DNA from: Welwitschia mirabilis
Lineage: Eukaryota; Gnetophyta; Gnetopsida; Welwitschiales
Length of the DNA: 64,000 bases
Assembly: GCA_051453625.1 (NCBI GenBank)
Contig: JBOZIK010000001.1
Coordinates: 183,236,830 to 183,300,829 of the forward strand
Reading direction: 5' to 3'
Of the stretch, positions 45,830 to 57,284 are shown one piece after another; positions within the stretch are counted from its first letter, which is position 1; each line of letters starts with the position of its first letter. Below the pieces are notes generated by a model, which was not told the origin of the DNA, ran no database searches, and worked only from the letters and a program-made list of their open reading frames with translations. A program made the translations under genes and the position numbers.

Positions 45830-46985
45830 AGAGGAATGAAAAGGAACAATATATCCAGAACCTTGAGAAATACAAATTGGATGAAGCAACTAGTGATACA
45901 GCAATAACTGAAATTGTCTCCTATGACTTCATGAAATCTATGGAAACACTTAAAAGAGGTTAAATAGAGTTACAACATAAGATAGACCTATTAATATAAA
46001 CTCAAACAAGAAAAAAAAGTTGTGAGAATCAGAAGGATTATATTAGATGAATAAGAAGTAGTCGATTCTACTCATTTGTGTATTGACTATTATAAATCTC
46101 ACATCCCTAACCCTATAGATCCTGCAGTTTTAGAAACTCTTGACAAAATAAGAAACATAAAAACTACTAATCTCCCCACTTTTGAAGGGATAAAAAATGA
46201 ATAACCTATGCTTTATTTGAGTCCTTTTTATTCTTTTTACAAGGCTTACTACTTAGAAACCAACTCAGATTTCTAGGGATATTTCCATTTTTCTTTAAAG
46301 GGAGGTGCCCAGCTATGGTTTTATAGATTTTCAAACAATACTTTTAAACTTGTAACTTTATAAGGTCAGCATTTTTAAACAAATATCAACTTGAAAGGGT
46401 CATTGAAGATCTAAAAGATCAAATTTTGAATGTTAAACAAAAAGAACATGAGAATTTTGATGAATTTATGGATAGTTATTGGATTTTACTAGTAAGATGT
46501 CTAAACCATGGGATAACTATTGGAGAACAAATGAGAGCTTTGTTAAGAGGTCTATGAAGTGATTCTTTAAAGAAGTTAGATATTCTTTATGAGGGAAGCA
46601 TCAGGAATGATAGCACCTAAGAGATTAAAACTAGTATAGATAAATTATATAGAATAAGTCAGGGATGGACTCAAAATAAAGAAAAAGAGAAGAGAAAAAT
46701 TAACAAATTTCTAGTAGAGAAAGAAATAGAGAATAAGATGCAAGCATATTAGAAGAAACTAATAAAAGAATAGAATCTCTAACAGGTGAGATTAAAAGAT
46801 TAAAACAAGAAGAAGAAGTAGAAACCTGTGAATATTGTAATTAGGAGAATCACCATCATATAGAATGTTCATGGATGGCAGGTTTTGTAGAATGATTAGA
46901 CATTAATAGAATCAATTATAATCCTAATAAGACTCCTCAGATTAAGAAGAAGTTATATTCTAATTAAACCAAGAAATGGAAAGGC
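45830..46985 (+). pseudogene. gag: G2 gag (decayed)
   Basis: The capsid region reads KGGAQLWFYRFSNNTF near 46300, then VIEDLKDQILNVKQKEHENF near 46400, both as in Retrotrans_gag domains. A zinc knuckle is readable near 46829-46870 (C, two residues, C, four residues, H, four residues, C) with a stop inside. A Lys/Glu-rich coiled region precedes it. The start codon is not certain. A basic linker (46985-47600) leads to protease. Confidence 0.72.
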
Positions 46986-47519
46986 AAGAAAGAAACTCCA
47001 ATACAGAGATTTGTAGAATCTAAGATACACGATTATTTTAAAATTAGAGAAATAGAAAAGAAGAATTTAGTCACAATCAACAACTAGGTAAAGGGAAAAA
47101 AACCTAAAGAACCTTTTATACCTGCACAACCCTAATCAAATTCAAGAAAAGTTGATTATAAAGCTATTAGAACTAGATCAGATAGAAGCCATCTTTTACC
47201 TTTTAGAAAAGAAAAAGAAACTAAGGAGAATGAAAGCATGATTGAAAATCGTTTAATAGAAGAAGGAATGATGATCCTTTACCATTTTCAATGAGAAGTA
47301 AGATAACAAAAAAATTTTCAAAGAAAGGAGAAAAGAATGTAGAATACCTTATCAAAGCTATAGAAGACACCTTAGTTACCTTACCCTGAGTAAAAATGTT
47401 GAAAGAAATCCCCTTGTACTGGAAGCAAATGAAGAAGCTATGTAGTAAAGAGGGGAGTAAGAAAAAGAAAGAAAAAAGTAATAACAAACAATCAGTAAAG
47501 AAATCAACTAAAAGAGTTC

Positions 47520-48180
47520 ACATATCTTGGGCCTCGACTGAAGCTCTACAAGAAAATTAAATTAAAAAGTATAGTGATCCTAGAATACCAATGGTAAATA
47601 TAATTGTTGAAGGTGCCTACAAAATAGAAGCTTTGGTGGATTTGAAGATAAGTATTAATCTCATTTTTTATAACATATTCAAATGACTTATAATTCCTTA
47701 GTTAATTCCATATAATGAACAAGTTTACATAGCAGATAGATCTACAGGAAAGACACAAGGAATAATGGAGTATACTTTAAAAAAACTATAAGGATTCAGA
47801 TATCTAGTGGATTTAGTTATCATGAAGACCTAGGGAGACCTTGGATGGCAACAACTGATGCAACTAATTATTCTAGGAAGGGAGTAATAGAGATTAGTCT
47901 AAAATACCTAGTGTAGTAAATAAAAATATCTAATGAGGCAGAAATTGAATACTCCTTTACTAATAAAGGGGATAGTACTAACATAATCCTTATGAAAAAA
48001 TCTCAACAATTATTAGAAGAACAAGAGGTTGAAAGAAGAGACTACTCCTTGACTATTGGACTAGCAGAAAAGAAAGAGAAACTTGAGAAACCTCCTCTTG
48101 AAGAAGGTTTGGAATACACTGAAATTCAGAAAAATAGACCTTTAATTATCAATGGGAATTTAACTTATTCTTAAAAAATA
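47520..48180 (+). pseudogene. G2 protease and linker (decayed)
   Basis: Near 47608-47660 the frame reads VEGAYKIEALVDLKISINLI; the family has LVDSGS or LIDTGA here, so Asp is kept and Gly is lost. An open stretch at 47992-48174 (60 codons, Glu- and Lys-rich, starting MKKSQQLLEE) is the linker into RT and ends at a stop before the FAWTHEDI text. Confidence 0.65.
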
Positions 48181-49460
48181 AAATTAAAAAGGGTATTAGT
48201 CAAATGGTCTCATGCTTTTGCTTGGACTCATGAAGATATTAGTGAGGTAGACTCTATAATATGTTAACATAAAATTTATTTAGATATCACAGTAAAGCCT
48301 TTGAGGCAATCAAAAAGAAGATGTAATTCTCATATGCAAGATGTGATCAAGAAGGAAATTTTAAGGCTATTAAAAGTAGGATTCATCTATATTATTTCTA
48401 ATTCAGGATGGGTAAGTCTATGACAATAGCTCCTAAGAAGAATAACAAATGGAGAGGGTGCATAGATTTTAAGCTACTAAATGCTTCTACTTATAAGGAT
48501 CATTTTTTATTATCCTTTGTGGATCAGGTTTCAGATAGAATTTTTGGTCATAAATACTTTTACTTGTAATTAAGGTACTTATGCTTTTGAAGTTTTACCT
48601 TTTGGGTTATGTAATGCACCAGCCACTTTTTAGAGGCTAGTGAATAGTATTTTTCAAGACATGATAGTAAGGTCAGTTGAGGTTTTCATGGATGACTTCT
48701 TAACCTTTAAAAATGATTTTTAGAAAGCTTTGAAAAAAAAAATTTGAAATTGAGATGGCACAAAAGTTATCTCATGGTAGCTAAAGGGATTGTTCTAGGC
48801 CACAGAATATCAGTAAGAGGAATTGAAACTAATGAGAAAAAGATTAATATCATTAAAAAAATCCTCCATAAACTAAACTAAGAGAACTAAGATCATTTTT
48901 AGGTCATATTGGGTATGTATAGAAGAGTCATTATTAATTTTAATAAAATTACTAAGCCATTAAGTAATCTTTTACAAAAAGATGTGCCCTATGAGTGGAC
49001 CTAGGAATGCCAAAAAGCTTTTCAAATTTTTTAAAGATAAATTAGTTGAGGCCCCTATTTTACAAAAACCAGATTAAGATAAAACTTTTTACATTATGAC
49101 TAATGCTTTACAATATGTTGTTGGTGATATTTTGGGATAGAAAGATAACAATTATAAACCCTATGCTATCGCTTACATAAGGAAGAACCTCAATTCTACA
49201 CAACAAAACTACACAGTCATAGAAAAAGAGATGCTAGCCATAGTGGTAGCCTTAGATAAGTTCAAGCATTATATCCTAGGTTATGAGGTTAAATTTACAC
49301 AGATAATAATGCTATACGATTTTTAATGAAAAAGAAGGAAGCAAATTCTTGAATCATAGATGGATACTTTCGATGCAATAATCTGATCTAAAGATAATAG
49401 ATAATAAGGAAATAGAGAATATGGTGGCTGATCATCTATTTAGATTGGAATTTCCTAAAG
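48181..49460 (+). pseudogene. pol: G2 reverse transcriptase and RNase H (decayed)
   Basis: Order: FAWTHEDI near 48215, the KNNKWRGCIDFKLLN block near 48440, PFGLCNAPATF near 48598, and the catalytic box FMDDF intact at 48685-48699. It continues with FLGHIGYV near 48895 and the RNase H block YTVIEKEMLAIV near 49210. VADHLFRLE near 49430 closes the domain. The RT start lacks a few residues and several stops are present. Confidence 0.8.
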
Positions 49461-50850
49461 AGGCTAAAAAATTAGATACCCAAAATAGTTTCCTTGATGA
49501 GCATTTAGCAAGTTTGAAATAAACTCCTTGGTTTGCCGATATTATTAACTTCTTAATAAGTAAGAAGATATATCTCCTTACTTAATCTATTATGATAAAA
49601 ATAGGTTGTAAAAGAAGTAAAAGATTATGTATTAGTGAATAAGATCCTCTTCAAATTTGTAAGGATGGTTTCATTAGGAGATGTGTTGGTGACCCTGATC
49701 AGAAGGAGCTCCTAAAAACTTTTCATGCAGATAAAGGAGGAGGTTATTATGGAGGAAAAATAATAGCTATAAAAATTTTGAATGCAAGATATTATTGGCC
49801 TTCTCTATTCAAGGACTCTTTTAATTATACTAAAGGGTGTGACAAGTATCAAAGAGAGGGAGCATAATCAAAGGTGATGGAAATACCCCAACAATGGATT
49901 CAAGCCTTGGAGCCCTTTAATATTTAGCAAATAGATTTCATTGGTTCCATTAATCCAAAATCTTATAAAAAGAAATGCATTTTAGTCTATGTGGATTATT
50001 TAACTAAATGGACTGAAGCTAAGACTATTCCTAATTGATCCATTGAAACCATAGTCAAATTCTTGTCTAAGAATATCTTTCACAAGTTTGGTATGCCTAA
50101 GAGTCTTATATCAAATAGAGAGATCCATTTTATTATTCAAGCCTTTGAAAAGTTTTTGTCTAAGTATAGAGTCCATCATAAACTCTTCTTTGCTTACCAC
50201 CCCCAATCCAATGGTTAGGCTAAGATCGCAAATAGCGAATTAAACCAAATTCTAACTAAAATAGTAAATACTAAAAGGATTGACTAGTAATATGAACTTA
50301 CTAAAGCTCTATGGGCCTATAGAATAACTTGGAAAGATAGTATAGGTTTCACACCCTCTGAGTTAATCTATGCTACCAAAAAAAAGAAAAAATCTTGCCT
50401 ATTGAATTAAGATTAACATCCTATAAATTGGCTAAATAATTAGATCATGATCTAGACAAAGCTTAAAATGAATGGATCCAAAACATAAATAAATCAGATG
50501 AAGATAGAAAAAAAGCCTTAATAAAAAAACAACTAACCCAAAAATAAGTAAAAAAGTGGCACGGCCATAATGTTTGAAAAGCTAATTTTAAAATTGGAGA
50601 TAAAGTTTTGGTTTTTTTCCCTAAATATGTATCCTCTAAGTAAAAGTACACTAAAAAATGGATTAGATCATCTACTTTAACAAAAATTCTACCTAATGAA
50701 GCAATGAAAGTATTTAATGAAGGAACTAAAGATATCTATCAAGTTAATAGTTATAGAATCAAAACTTATACAAAGGGAGTCTCACTCTTCAAAGAAATTG
50801 GACAAACTTATAGGGTGGAAAGAATTCTACCTACATGTCTTCCTCCATAA
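49461..50850 (+). pseudogene. pol: G2 integrase (decayed)
   Basis: The finger keeps one His (TFHADKGGG) and CDK, but GGH reads GGYY and the last Cys is Tyr. In the core, Asp is in QIDFIG (49934-49936). The second Asp reads Asn in SNREIHF (50114-50116), and the catalytic Glu of NGQAE reads Lys (50222-50224) beside a stop replacing Gln. All three changes look like G-to-A or C-to-T events. The C-terminal text ends near SYRIKTYTKG (50745-50775). Confidence 0.8.
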
Positions 50851-51096
50851 TCCTATAATAATTATTATTATATATATAATAAATAAATAGATAAATAATA
50901 AATAATATGCCATAAGGTTTAACTTTTAAGAAAGAAAAATAGATGTTATTCAAATTATAAGAATATTTATTTGACAAGTGAAAGTATCTCTTATGAGAAT
51001 TGGTAAGACTTCAAGAAGCAAGAAGTCACAAATGATAAGAATGACTGGATGATGAAGGAAAATAAAGGTACCTATGAAATCATTTATCTTATGTTT

Positions 51097-51400
51097 TAAA
51101 AAAAAAAAAGAAGAAGAAGAAGAAGAAAACCAATGTCCTAGCATAAGTACACTGGAGCAAATATTCCTGAGAGGGACTTCTGGTAGTGTAATAAGGTAGC
51201 TATGAGAACTCCACCAAGGGATTAGTTGGTCATGATCTAAATCTATAACTCTACAATTTCTTATTCTTATGGCAGTGGTTGCACTCTCCTCATTGCAAAA
51301 ATCTTTCTTAAAATAAAAGTGCTTTGTCTTGAAATTATAAAAAAATAATCTCTCCAGGTGTCATCTGAGGAATGGTTAGTCTCTAATAATTTCTTCAAGC
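51097..51400 (+). other. G2 purine tract and conserved post-pol block
   Basis: An (AAG)n tract at 51097-51128 is followed by about 200 bases that align with 16158-16400 in G1, for example ggtagctatgagaactccac against ggctatggcaacttcac. All frames hold stops. The 250 bases before the tract are AT-rich without a gene. Confidence 0.6.
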
Positions 51401-51759
51401 CAAGTAAACCTTAAAAGGAAAAGTAAATATTACATAGCATATCATTGTTTTGTTTCAACATTCAGAATATTTGAATAAATACATCTTTCTTCTAAAGAAA
51501 TAATTTTTTGTGAAGACGAAAAAAGCTTGACATTCAATTGATTTTTATAATTTGGCATAACAAAATGAGTATTAGAATAAAAGCAGCTAATGCTTATAAT
51601 AAATACTTTTTATTTCATTAATGTAACTAATAACATTCCTTATGTTTTTCAAAAAAATAAATTTAACCAGAAAATACATTTATTTTGTAAAAGCAGATAA
51701 AGCCAGATAAACAGCAATTAAAGAAAACAGTAATTAAAGGAAAAAAAGGTAAAACCAAT

Positions 51760-52437
51760 TAAACTTAATCTCATAAGATCTCAGAAAAACTATTCCCCAT
51801 ACTTGTTCTTCCTCCTAGACCTCCTCTGACNNNNNNNNNNAAACAGTGTATAGCAAGGGCATCCTAAAAGTTTTGATAAGTTGAGTCATCCCAGGGTCCC
51901 AATCTTTTTAGGTAATCCTCAAATAAAAAAGCATAGAGGCTTAAAGCTATATTATTACCTTCTATTTATTGTACCCTTTGCTCTAACTCATGAATCTAAT
52001 ATATGAAACACCCTAAAGAAGCATCACATCTATTAGACTCATTAGTTAGGGCAAAACTCAGCTTGGTAGGCCAGACTCTCAAATACTCTATACATAAGTG
52101 ATAAACTACAGGGCCAAAATAGGGTGGAATTTTCCCATGACTGAATCGGTTCCTTCCATTTTCTCAGAGGATGCCATCTAAGGCATTGAGCACCTCAGAA
52201 ACTGACCTGTAGAAAGGAAGATCAAGAATGTTAACACTTTGCATAGAAATATGGGGAGAAGCCTAATCTAAACTCATAATGTTCATCTTTATTTAAGAGG
52301 ATCCTAAGCAAAACAAGTAGTATTTGGATTTCTTAATGGAGTTAGGCGTAGTAGGAGGAGTAAGTAGATTATTGAATATGGAAATCATTTCTAAGCTAGG
52401 TATCAAGAGAACTTGATTCAGTTTGGAAAATTTGTGT
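51760..52437 (-). pseudogene. G2 antisense ORF (decayed)
   Basis: On the minus strand one frame is readable for about 195 codons from 52437, with ATG at 52388-52386. Only about six stops occur in it, all at positions where a single C-to-T change would turn Gln or Arg into a stop. Text includes VLIPSLEM-like residues, YRSVSEVLNALDGIL, PPYFGPVVYHLCIEYLRVW and LFEDYLKRLGPWDDS. A 10-N gap lies at 51831-51840, after which the frame is not known. It runs opposite to gag-pol. Antisense genes after pol are known in some Tat-lineage elements (for example Grande), but I do not recognise this protein. Confidence 0.6.
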
Positions 52438-52659
52438 TAAGGGAAATTGTTCAAGGCATTATAGTATATTTATATCTAGAAAGTAACAGTTAAAAAAACT
52501 ATTTGTAATTTTAGATTTGAGTGGGTCTCGAGCGCACCTGATATGCTGATTTATGAACTATTAAAGGATATTTGCTTAATCTAGAAAATTCTAATCAAAC
52601 TCTACTTCTTCTAACTGTACTGTAAGTGTCATACCAATTGTGACTTTATCCCCAGCCAG

Positions 52660-53330
52660 CTTCATCAATTAGAAGGACCTTGTTTAAGTAACCTTTATTA
52701 CTCAAAGATCTCCTTCGGATCCTTGATCAAGATAAAGAATTTATTTCTAATGATATGTCAAAAGGTACACATCATCTATCGATGATCCCTTCGATAGATG
52801 GCTAACTCCCTTTCATAGTGTCTTTAAAAATGTCTTGTATCTTTGCTTCTTTGTTATTCCCTTTCTACTCTCAGCGTGAGCTTGAAGACAACCTTCAAAG
52901 ACCCCCTTCAAACTCTGCCTCAATCACAGTGGAAATAAAACAAATAATGAGTTAGCTTTGCCTTCCTCCTAATTTATTGCTTACTTATTAGACTCCTTTG
53001 AGATCCTTGAAGCCCCCCTTCATACAATGATATAATTGATATAATGTGTTATGAATTTCTGATCAAAGACCTCCTTTGGAAGAAGAAATCCCTCCTTTAA
53101 TTTTTACATCCATAAATAAGAGTTAGAGGGTTAATTTTCATCATAACAAATTATTTAAATAACTTTGCCAATAACTCCTTAAAAAAATCCTTTTGAGTAA
53201 TCTTTCATTTCTCAAAAACCTACTTCTAGCTCATTATTTATCAAAAAATTCTTTTGAAGAGCAATTCATACTTAAAGAACTCTTTCAAGCAACCTTCATT
53301 AATCAAAATCCCTTTTGAGGAAGTAATTGC
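52660..53330 (+). repeat. Array of CAAAGG/CCTTTG palindromic motifs (G2 post-pol, first block)
   Basis: Short words of the type aaagacccccttcaa and ctcctttgagatcc recur every 30-60 bases, separated by AT-rich text. No reading frame spans it. A second, clearer block is at 53780-53940. Confidence 0.55.
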
Positions 53331-53336
53331 TACTCA

Positions 53337-53570
53337 AATCAAGAAGTAATTTTGTGAACTGACTATTAAACAGAAAGCTTGTCTTAAAAAGCTAAATAGA
53401 ATATCTGATGAAATGGATAATTGCTATGATAAAATGCAAATGATATTTTCTGGAGAGTGAATTAATAAAGAGTTGGATGAAAAAAATATTATGAAAATAG
53501 TTTTTACTAATAGGAGAAAAGTATCTATGAAATAAAAGGGGAATAGCAGTAGTAGCAAACAGGTTAGATT
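53337..53570 (+). pseudogene. G2 post-pol coding fragment
   Basis: One sense frame reads for about 75 codons with three or four stops: KLNRISDEMDNCYDK then EKNIMKIVFTNRRKVSMK. It is Lys/Glu-rich like the third ORF further right and may be its first part, but the connection is not visible. Confidence 0.45.
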
Positions 53571-53779
53571 TTTAGAAGGAAGTCTCTTAAGAAGGATTTC
53601 TTGTCCAGAGCTTCATGAAATCTGCACAGAGAAACCCATGATCTGTAGAACATAAAGTATTTACTAGTAGTTAAAAAAAAGTGATTACATTTATGCAATT
53701 GAGAGATTTCAAGTGCTAATTTTGGGTAGCTTAAAGCACTAAAATTTAAGCAAGAATCTATAACTTCTAATCTATTAAG

Positions 53780-53940
53780 TTGCTTCACCAGTTCAAAGGA
53801 CTCCTTAGAGGAAGTGATTACTCTTCAAAGGATCCCTTTGAGAAACCTTGGTTGCTTGAAGGTTCCCTTTAAAGGCATAATTATTACTTAAAGAACTCCT
53901 TTGAATAGTCAAAGGCCCCCTTCGAGCCGATGGGAGGAAG
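53780..53940 (+). repeat. CAAAGG/CCTTTG palindromic motif array (second block)
   Basis: It includes CAAAGGATCCCTTTG at 53826-53840 and several half-sites (ccctttaaagg, aactcctttgaatag, caaaggcccccttcgag). Confidence 0.6.
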
Positions 53941-54905
53941 AGACAAAAACACACTTTTATAACATATTTTGTTGATACCCTCTTCGACAACTTCAACCAC
54001 CCATTCATTAGAAAATATAGCAAATTAGACTTTAACACATGGCAGGAAGCTCCAAAATTATATAAATGGAACATCATTATAGCTAAATTATTTGTCATCT
54101 TCCAATTACATGTGAAAATATCATGAAAACCTCCTATGTTATATATTTCATAGGTAAAAATGTTATTTTAGATTAAAGCATTTCGATTAAGAATGTTCCT
54201 TTACATAGTTAAACACTTGAATTCTTTAAAATGCATTATGTTTTATTTAATAAGATACTTGAAGTTTAATGAAAATTATTGTATGATCATTTCATACAAG
54301 AAAGATATTGAACTCTAAAACTAAACTGTAATATGTTTTCTATAGAAGTTAAAATTATTCTTAATCCAAATTTTCAAAAACTTCTTGAAGATCCTAGNNN
54401 NNNNNNNNNNNNNNNNNNNNNNNNNNNNNNNNNNNNNNNNNNNNNNNNNNNNNNNNNNNNNNNNNNNNNNNNNNNNNNNNNNNNNNNNNNNNNNNNNNNN
54501 NNNNNNNNNNNNNNNNNNNNNNNNNNNNNNNNNNNNNNNNNNNNNNNNNNNNNNNNNNNNNNNNNNNNNNNNNNNNNNNNNNNNNNNNNNNNNNNNNNNN
54601 NNNNNNNNNNNNNNNNNNNNNNNNNNNNNNNNNNNNNNNNNNNNNNNNNNNNNNNNNNNNNNNNNNNNNNNNNNNNNNNNNNNNNNNNNNNNNNNNNNNN
54701 NNNNNNNNNNNNNNNNNNNNNNNNNNNNNNNNNNNNNNNNNNNNNNNNNNNNNNNNNNNNNNNNNNNNNNNNNNNNNNNNNNNNNNNNNNNNNNNNNNNN
54801 NNNNNNNNNNNNNNNNNNNNNNNNNNNNNNNNNNNNNNNNNNNNNNNNNNNNNNNNCAACTAGTGGAAATGGTTAACATTTTCAGAATAGTACAATAATA
54901 AAGAA
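53941..54905. other. G2 post-pol sequence with 459-N gap, nothing assigned
   Basis: AT-rich text on either side of the gap 54398-54856. Short ORFs overlap the gap only because of N runs. I see no feature. Confidence 0.4.
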
Positions 54906-57230
54906 GTGTACTCTTTTTATAGGAACATGACATTTTCAGAGGAACTACCAACATTATACTCATCAGTCAATGATGTGTCAATTCAGATTTTACTGGATGA
55001 AATAAGGATGTTTCTTGGGGTACCATTCAGTGGAAGATTATTATCAGAAATGCATAAAAATGAGGATACCATCTTATGTCTAAAACATTTTTGTAGTATC
55101 ACTAATAAATATGGATGAGTTAACATTGATAAGATATGAGATCATAAGGCATTTGTCATTTCCAGAATGGTATTCTCTAACCTAGACCCAATCATCAATA
55201 AGCAAAAGAATATGAGTATACTAGAAGTATACTTAATGGATGCCATAATAAATCCTTTAATGAAAATATTGATACTGGATTTAGCATCTTTTAATTTTTA
55301 TGTAAATTAGTGACTAGAATCAAAAACACCACCAAGATTATGAAGGTCGGACTAGGATTTTCCTCACTGATTAAAATGATTCTTTTAGATAGAAATGTTC
55401 CATAATTCTTCCTGAGAAGAAGAAGTAGTGTGAAACTATCAGTCGCATCCTTATTTGGATTTTTAGTTCTAATACCCTTTAGCATTTTGAGCATAAAAGA
55501 GATACTTTCAACTAATCAACCAGTGATGCAAATTTAAACATAGCCCTAGAGCCTTCCAAGGAATAAGCAGATACATTTACTTTACAGCAGTTAGAGCTAT
55601 AAAAGAAAATAGAATCCTTTACAAGACCACTAAAAGAAGATAAGGTGGATGCTTTATATGTTACTATAAATTCTTTAACTTTCTTCTTGCCAGAAAAGAA
55701 TCAACTGCAGGAAGAAAATCTTAGTTTAAAAGAAAAAATTAAATTTGTGAAACTAGAAAATGAATTTTGCAAAGATAAAATTTCTTTTCAGTAGGGAGAA
55801 TGTGATAAATCAAAGGAGAAGAAGTAGTAGTTAGAAGAGATATTAATCGCTCATTTTGAATTCCAAAAGTTATACAGGTCCTCTTTACATAATGCTCAAG
55901 CTCGAATTAATGAATTAGAGCAAGAACTTAAATAGAAAAAAGAGAAACTGCAGCTCCTCCCTACCAATAAAGAAGATTTTTTATTGGAACTTTTGAAAAT
56001 CATGGCTTATAGCAAATATTATGATACCACATACATCGAAATGCAATAAGAATTCATTACTTTTATGCATAACAACTCAACCCTCCCTCTAAAGAAAGAA
56101 TATTCAAAGAAAATTTATGTGGATTTAAGGGGGATGCATGAAAAGTATATGAAAATTCAAGAGGAAAATAATAAATACAAGTAAAAATAGGTAGAAGCTT
56201 TAAGACAAGTGTAGATTAAATAGAAGAAAATTGAAATATAGAAAAGAAACATTGCTTTCCTTTAAGAAAAGCTGGAATCAACTCCTCCCTCTTCTGCATC
56301 CATTGATTATTATTTATTAGAATAGACTTTAATAAACGTTTTAAAAAATGAATTGTCTCCAATCTCATAAAGAATTCTGCAACCTACTTTACAACAAATA
56401 CTTTAGTGAATACAAAGATTTTCATGCATTAACTTTTGAATGCCCTCAAAGAAATATTGCTTCCTCCCTGCCAGTTGAACTTAATTGAAAGGCTCAAAAA
56501 AGAAAATAACAGACTGCTTTATGAAAATAAACTTTTAAAAGTCTGACTTAGGAAGAGAATAGAATTTGGAGGTGAAGAATTGAGCGCGCCAATAAGCATG
56601 CATTTTTATTCCCAAAACTTGTATAATTACTTTGATGATTATGAAAACATTATAAGCCAAATAATACAATAGATAGAAAAAGAATGGGGGGAAATCACTA
56701 GGATATCCAACCAAGCCTTGGAGGAAGTAAATACTTCCAAGAGTGAAAAAATTAAAGGATAGCACTAGAAGGTAGCGAGTAAAATTCTCCAAGTTTGTGA
56801 ATGTTTCAAAAAAGATATTTGTCTCTTTACAGTTATTGAGTAGGGTTTAAACTCTCTAAAAAATTAAAAAAATTAGCTTTTAGAGTGTATGAGAATGTTT
56901 AGATGAATCTTTGTAGACATTTTCTTCAAAATGGAAGGAAGAGAAGGAATTCAAACTATCTTATTTAAAAGTTCTTCTAGATTAGAAGAATATGAAAAAC
57001 CCCCTCCTACTCAGCTTATGAAATCAAAGAAGATTTTAACTACTAAAAAGAGTAAACAATTAAACAAGAAGCCACTGAAGGTATCTAAATCAAATCAAGA
57101 AACTATAAATTTAGATGACCCAATATTTTTAAAGAAGCAAATTAAGGTAAGAAAGGAGTTGGAAGAAATGAAAAAGTCACAGACTGAATTAGAATTAGAT
57201 ATAGTTGAAAAGAAGAAAATAAAATGATAA
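54906..57230 (+). pseudogene. G2 third ORF, long coiled-coil-rich sense ORF (decayed)
   Basis: Three readable blocks follow each other in sense orientation. 54906-55118 is 70 open codons (LPTLYSSVNDVSIQILLDEI) and continues out of frame to about 55490. 55510-56410 is one frame of about 300 codons with about fifteen stops, all TAA or TAG. 56485-57227 is one frame of about 250 codons, whose last 98 (56931-57227) are open and Lys-rich. The middle block is rich in Gln, Glu and Lys in heptad spacing, a likely coiled coil. I see no signal peptide or membrane segment in these blocks. It lies where Athila-type elements carry an env-like ORF, and it ends about 40 bases before the polypurine tract. Function unknown. 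Confidence 0.65.
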
Positions 57231-57270
57231 AGAAAATAATGTAAATTGTTAGAGGTCTAACAAATGTCTA

Positions 57271-57284
57271 AGTGTGGAGGAAAG
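57271..57284 (+). other. Polypurine tract of G2
   Basis: agtgtggaggaaag lies immediately before the 3' LTR start (TGATGAC at 57285). Confidence 0.7.

Noticed and set aside
51781-52400. Plus-strand host exons at about 52 kb
   Set aside because: The plus strand has stops in every frame; the readable frame is on the minus strand within G2.
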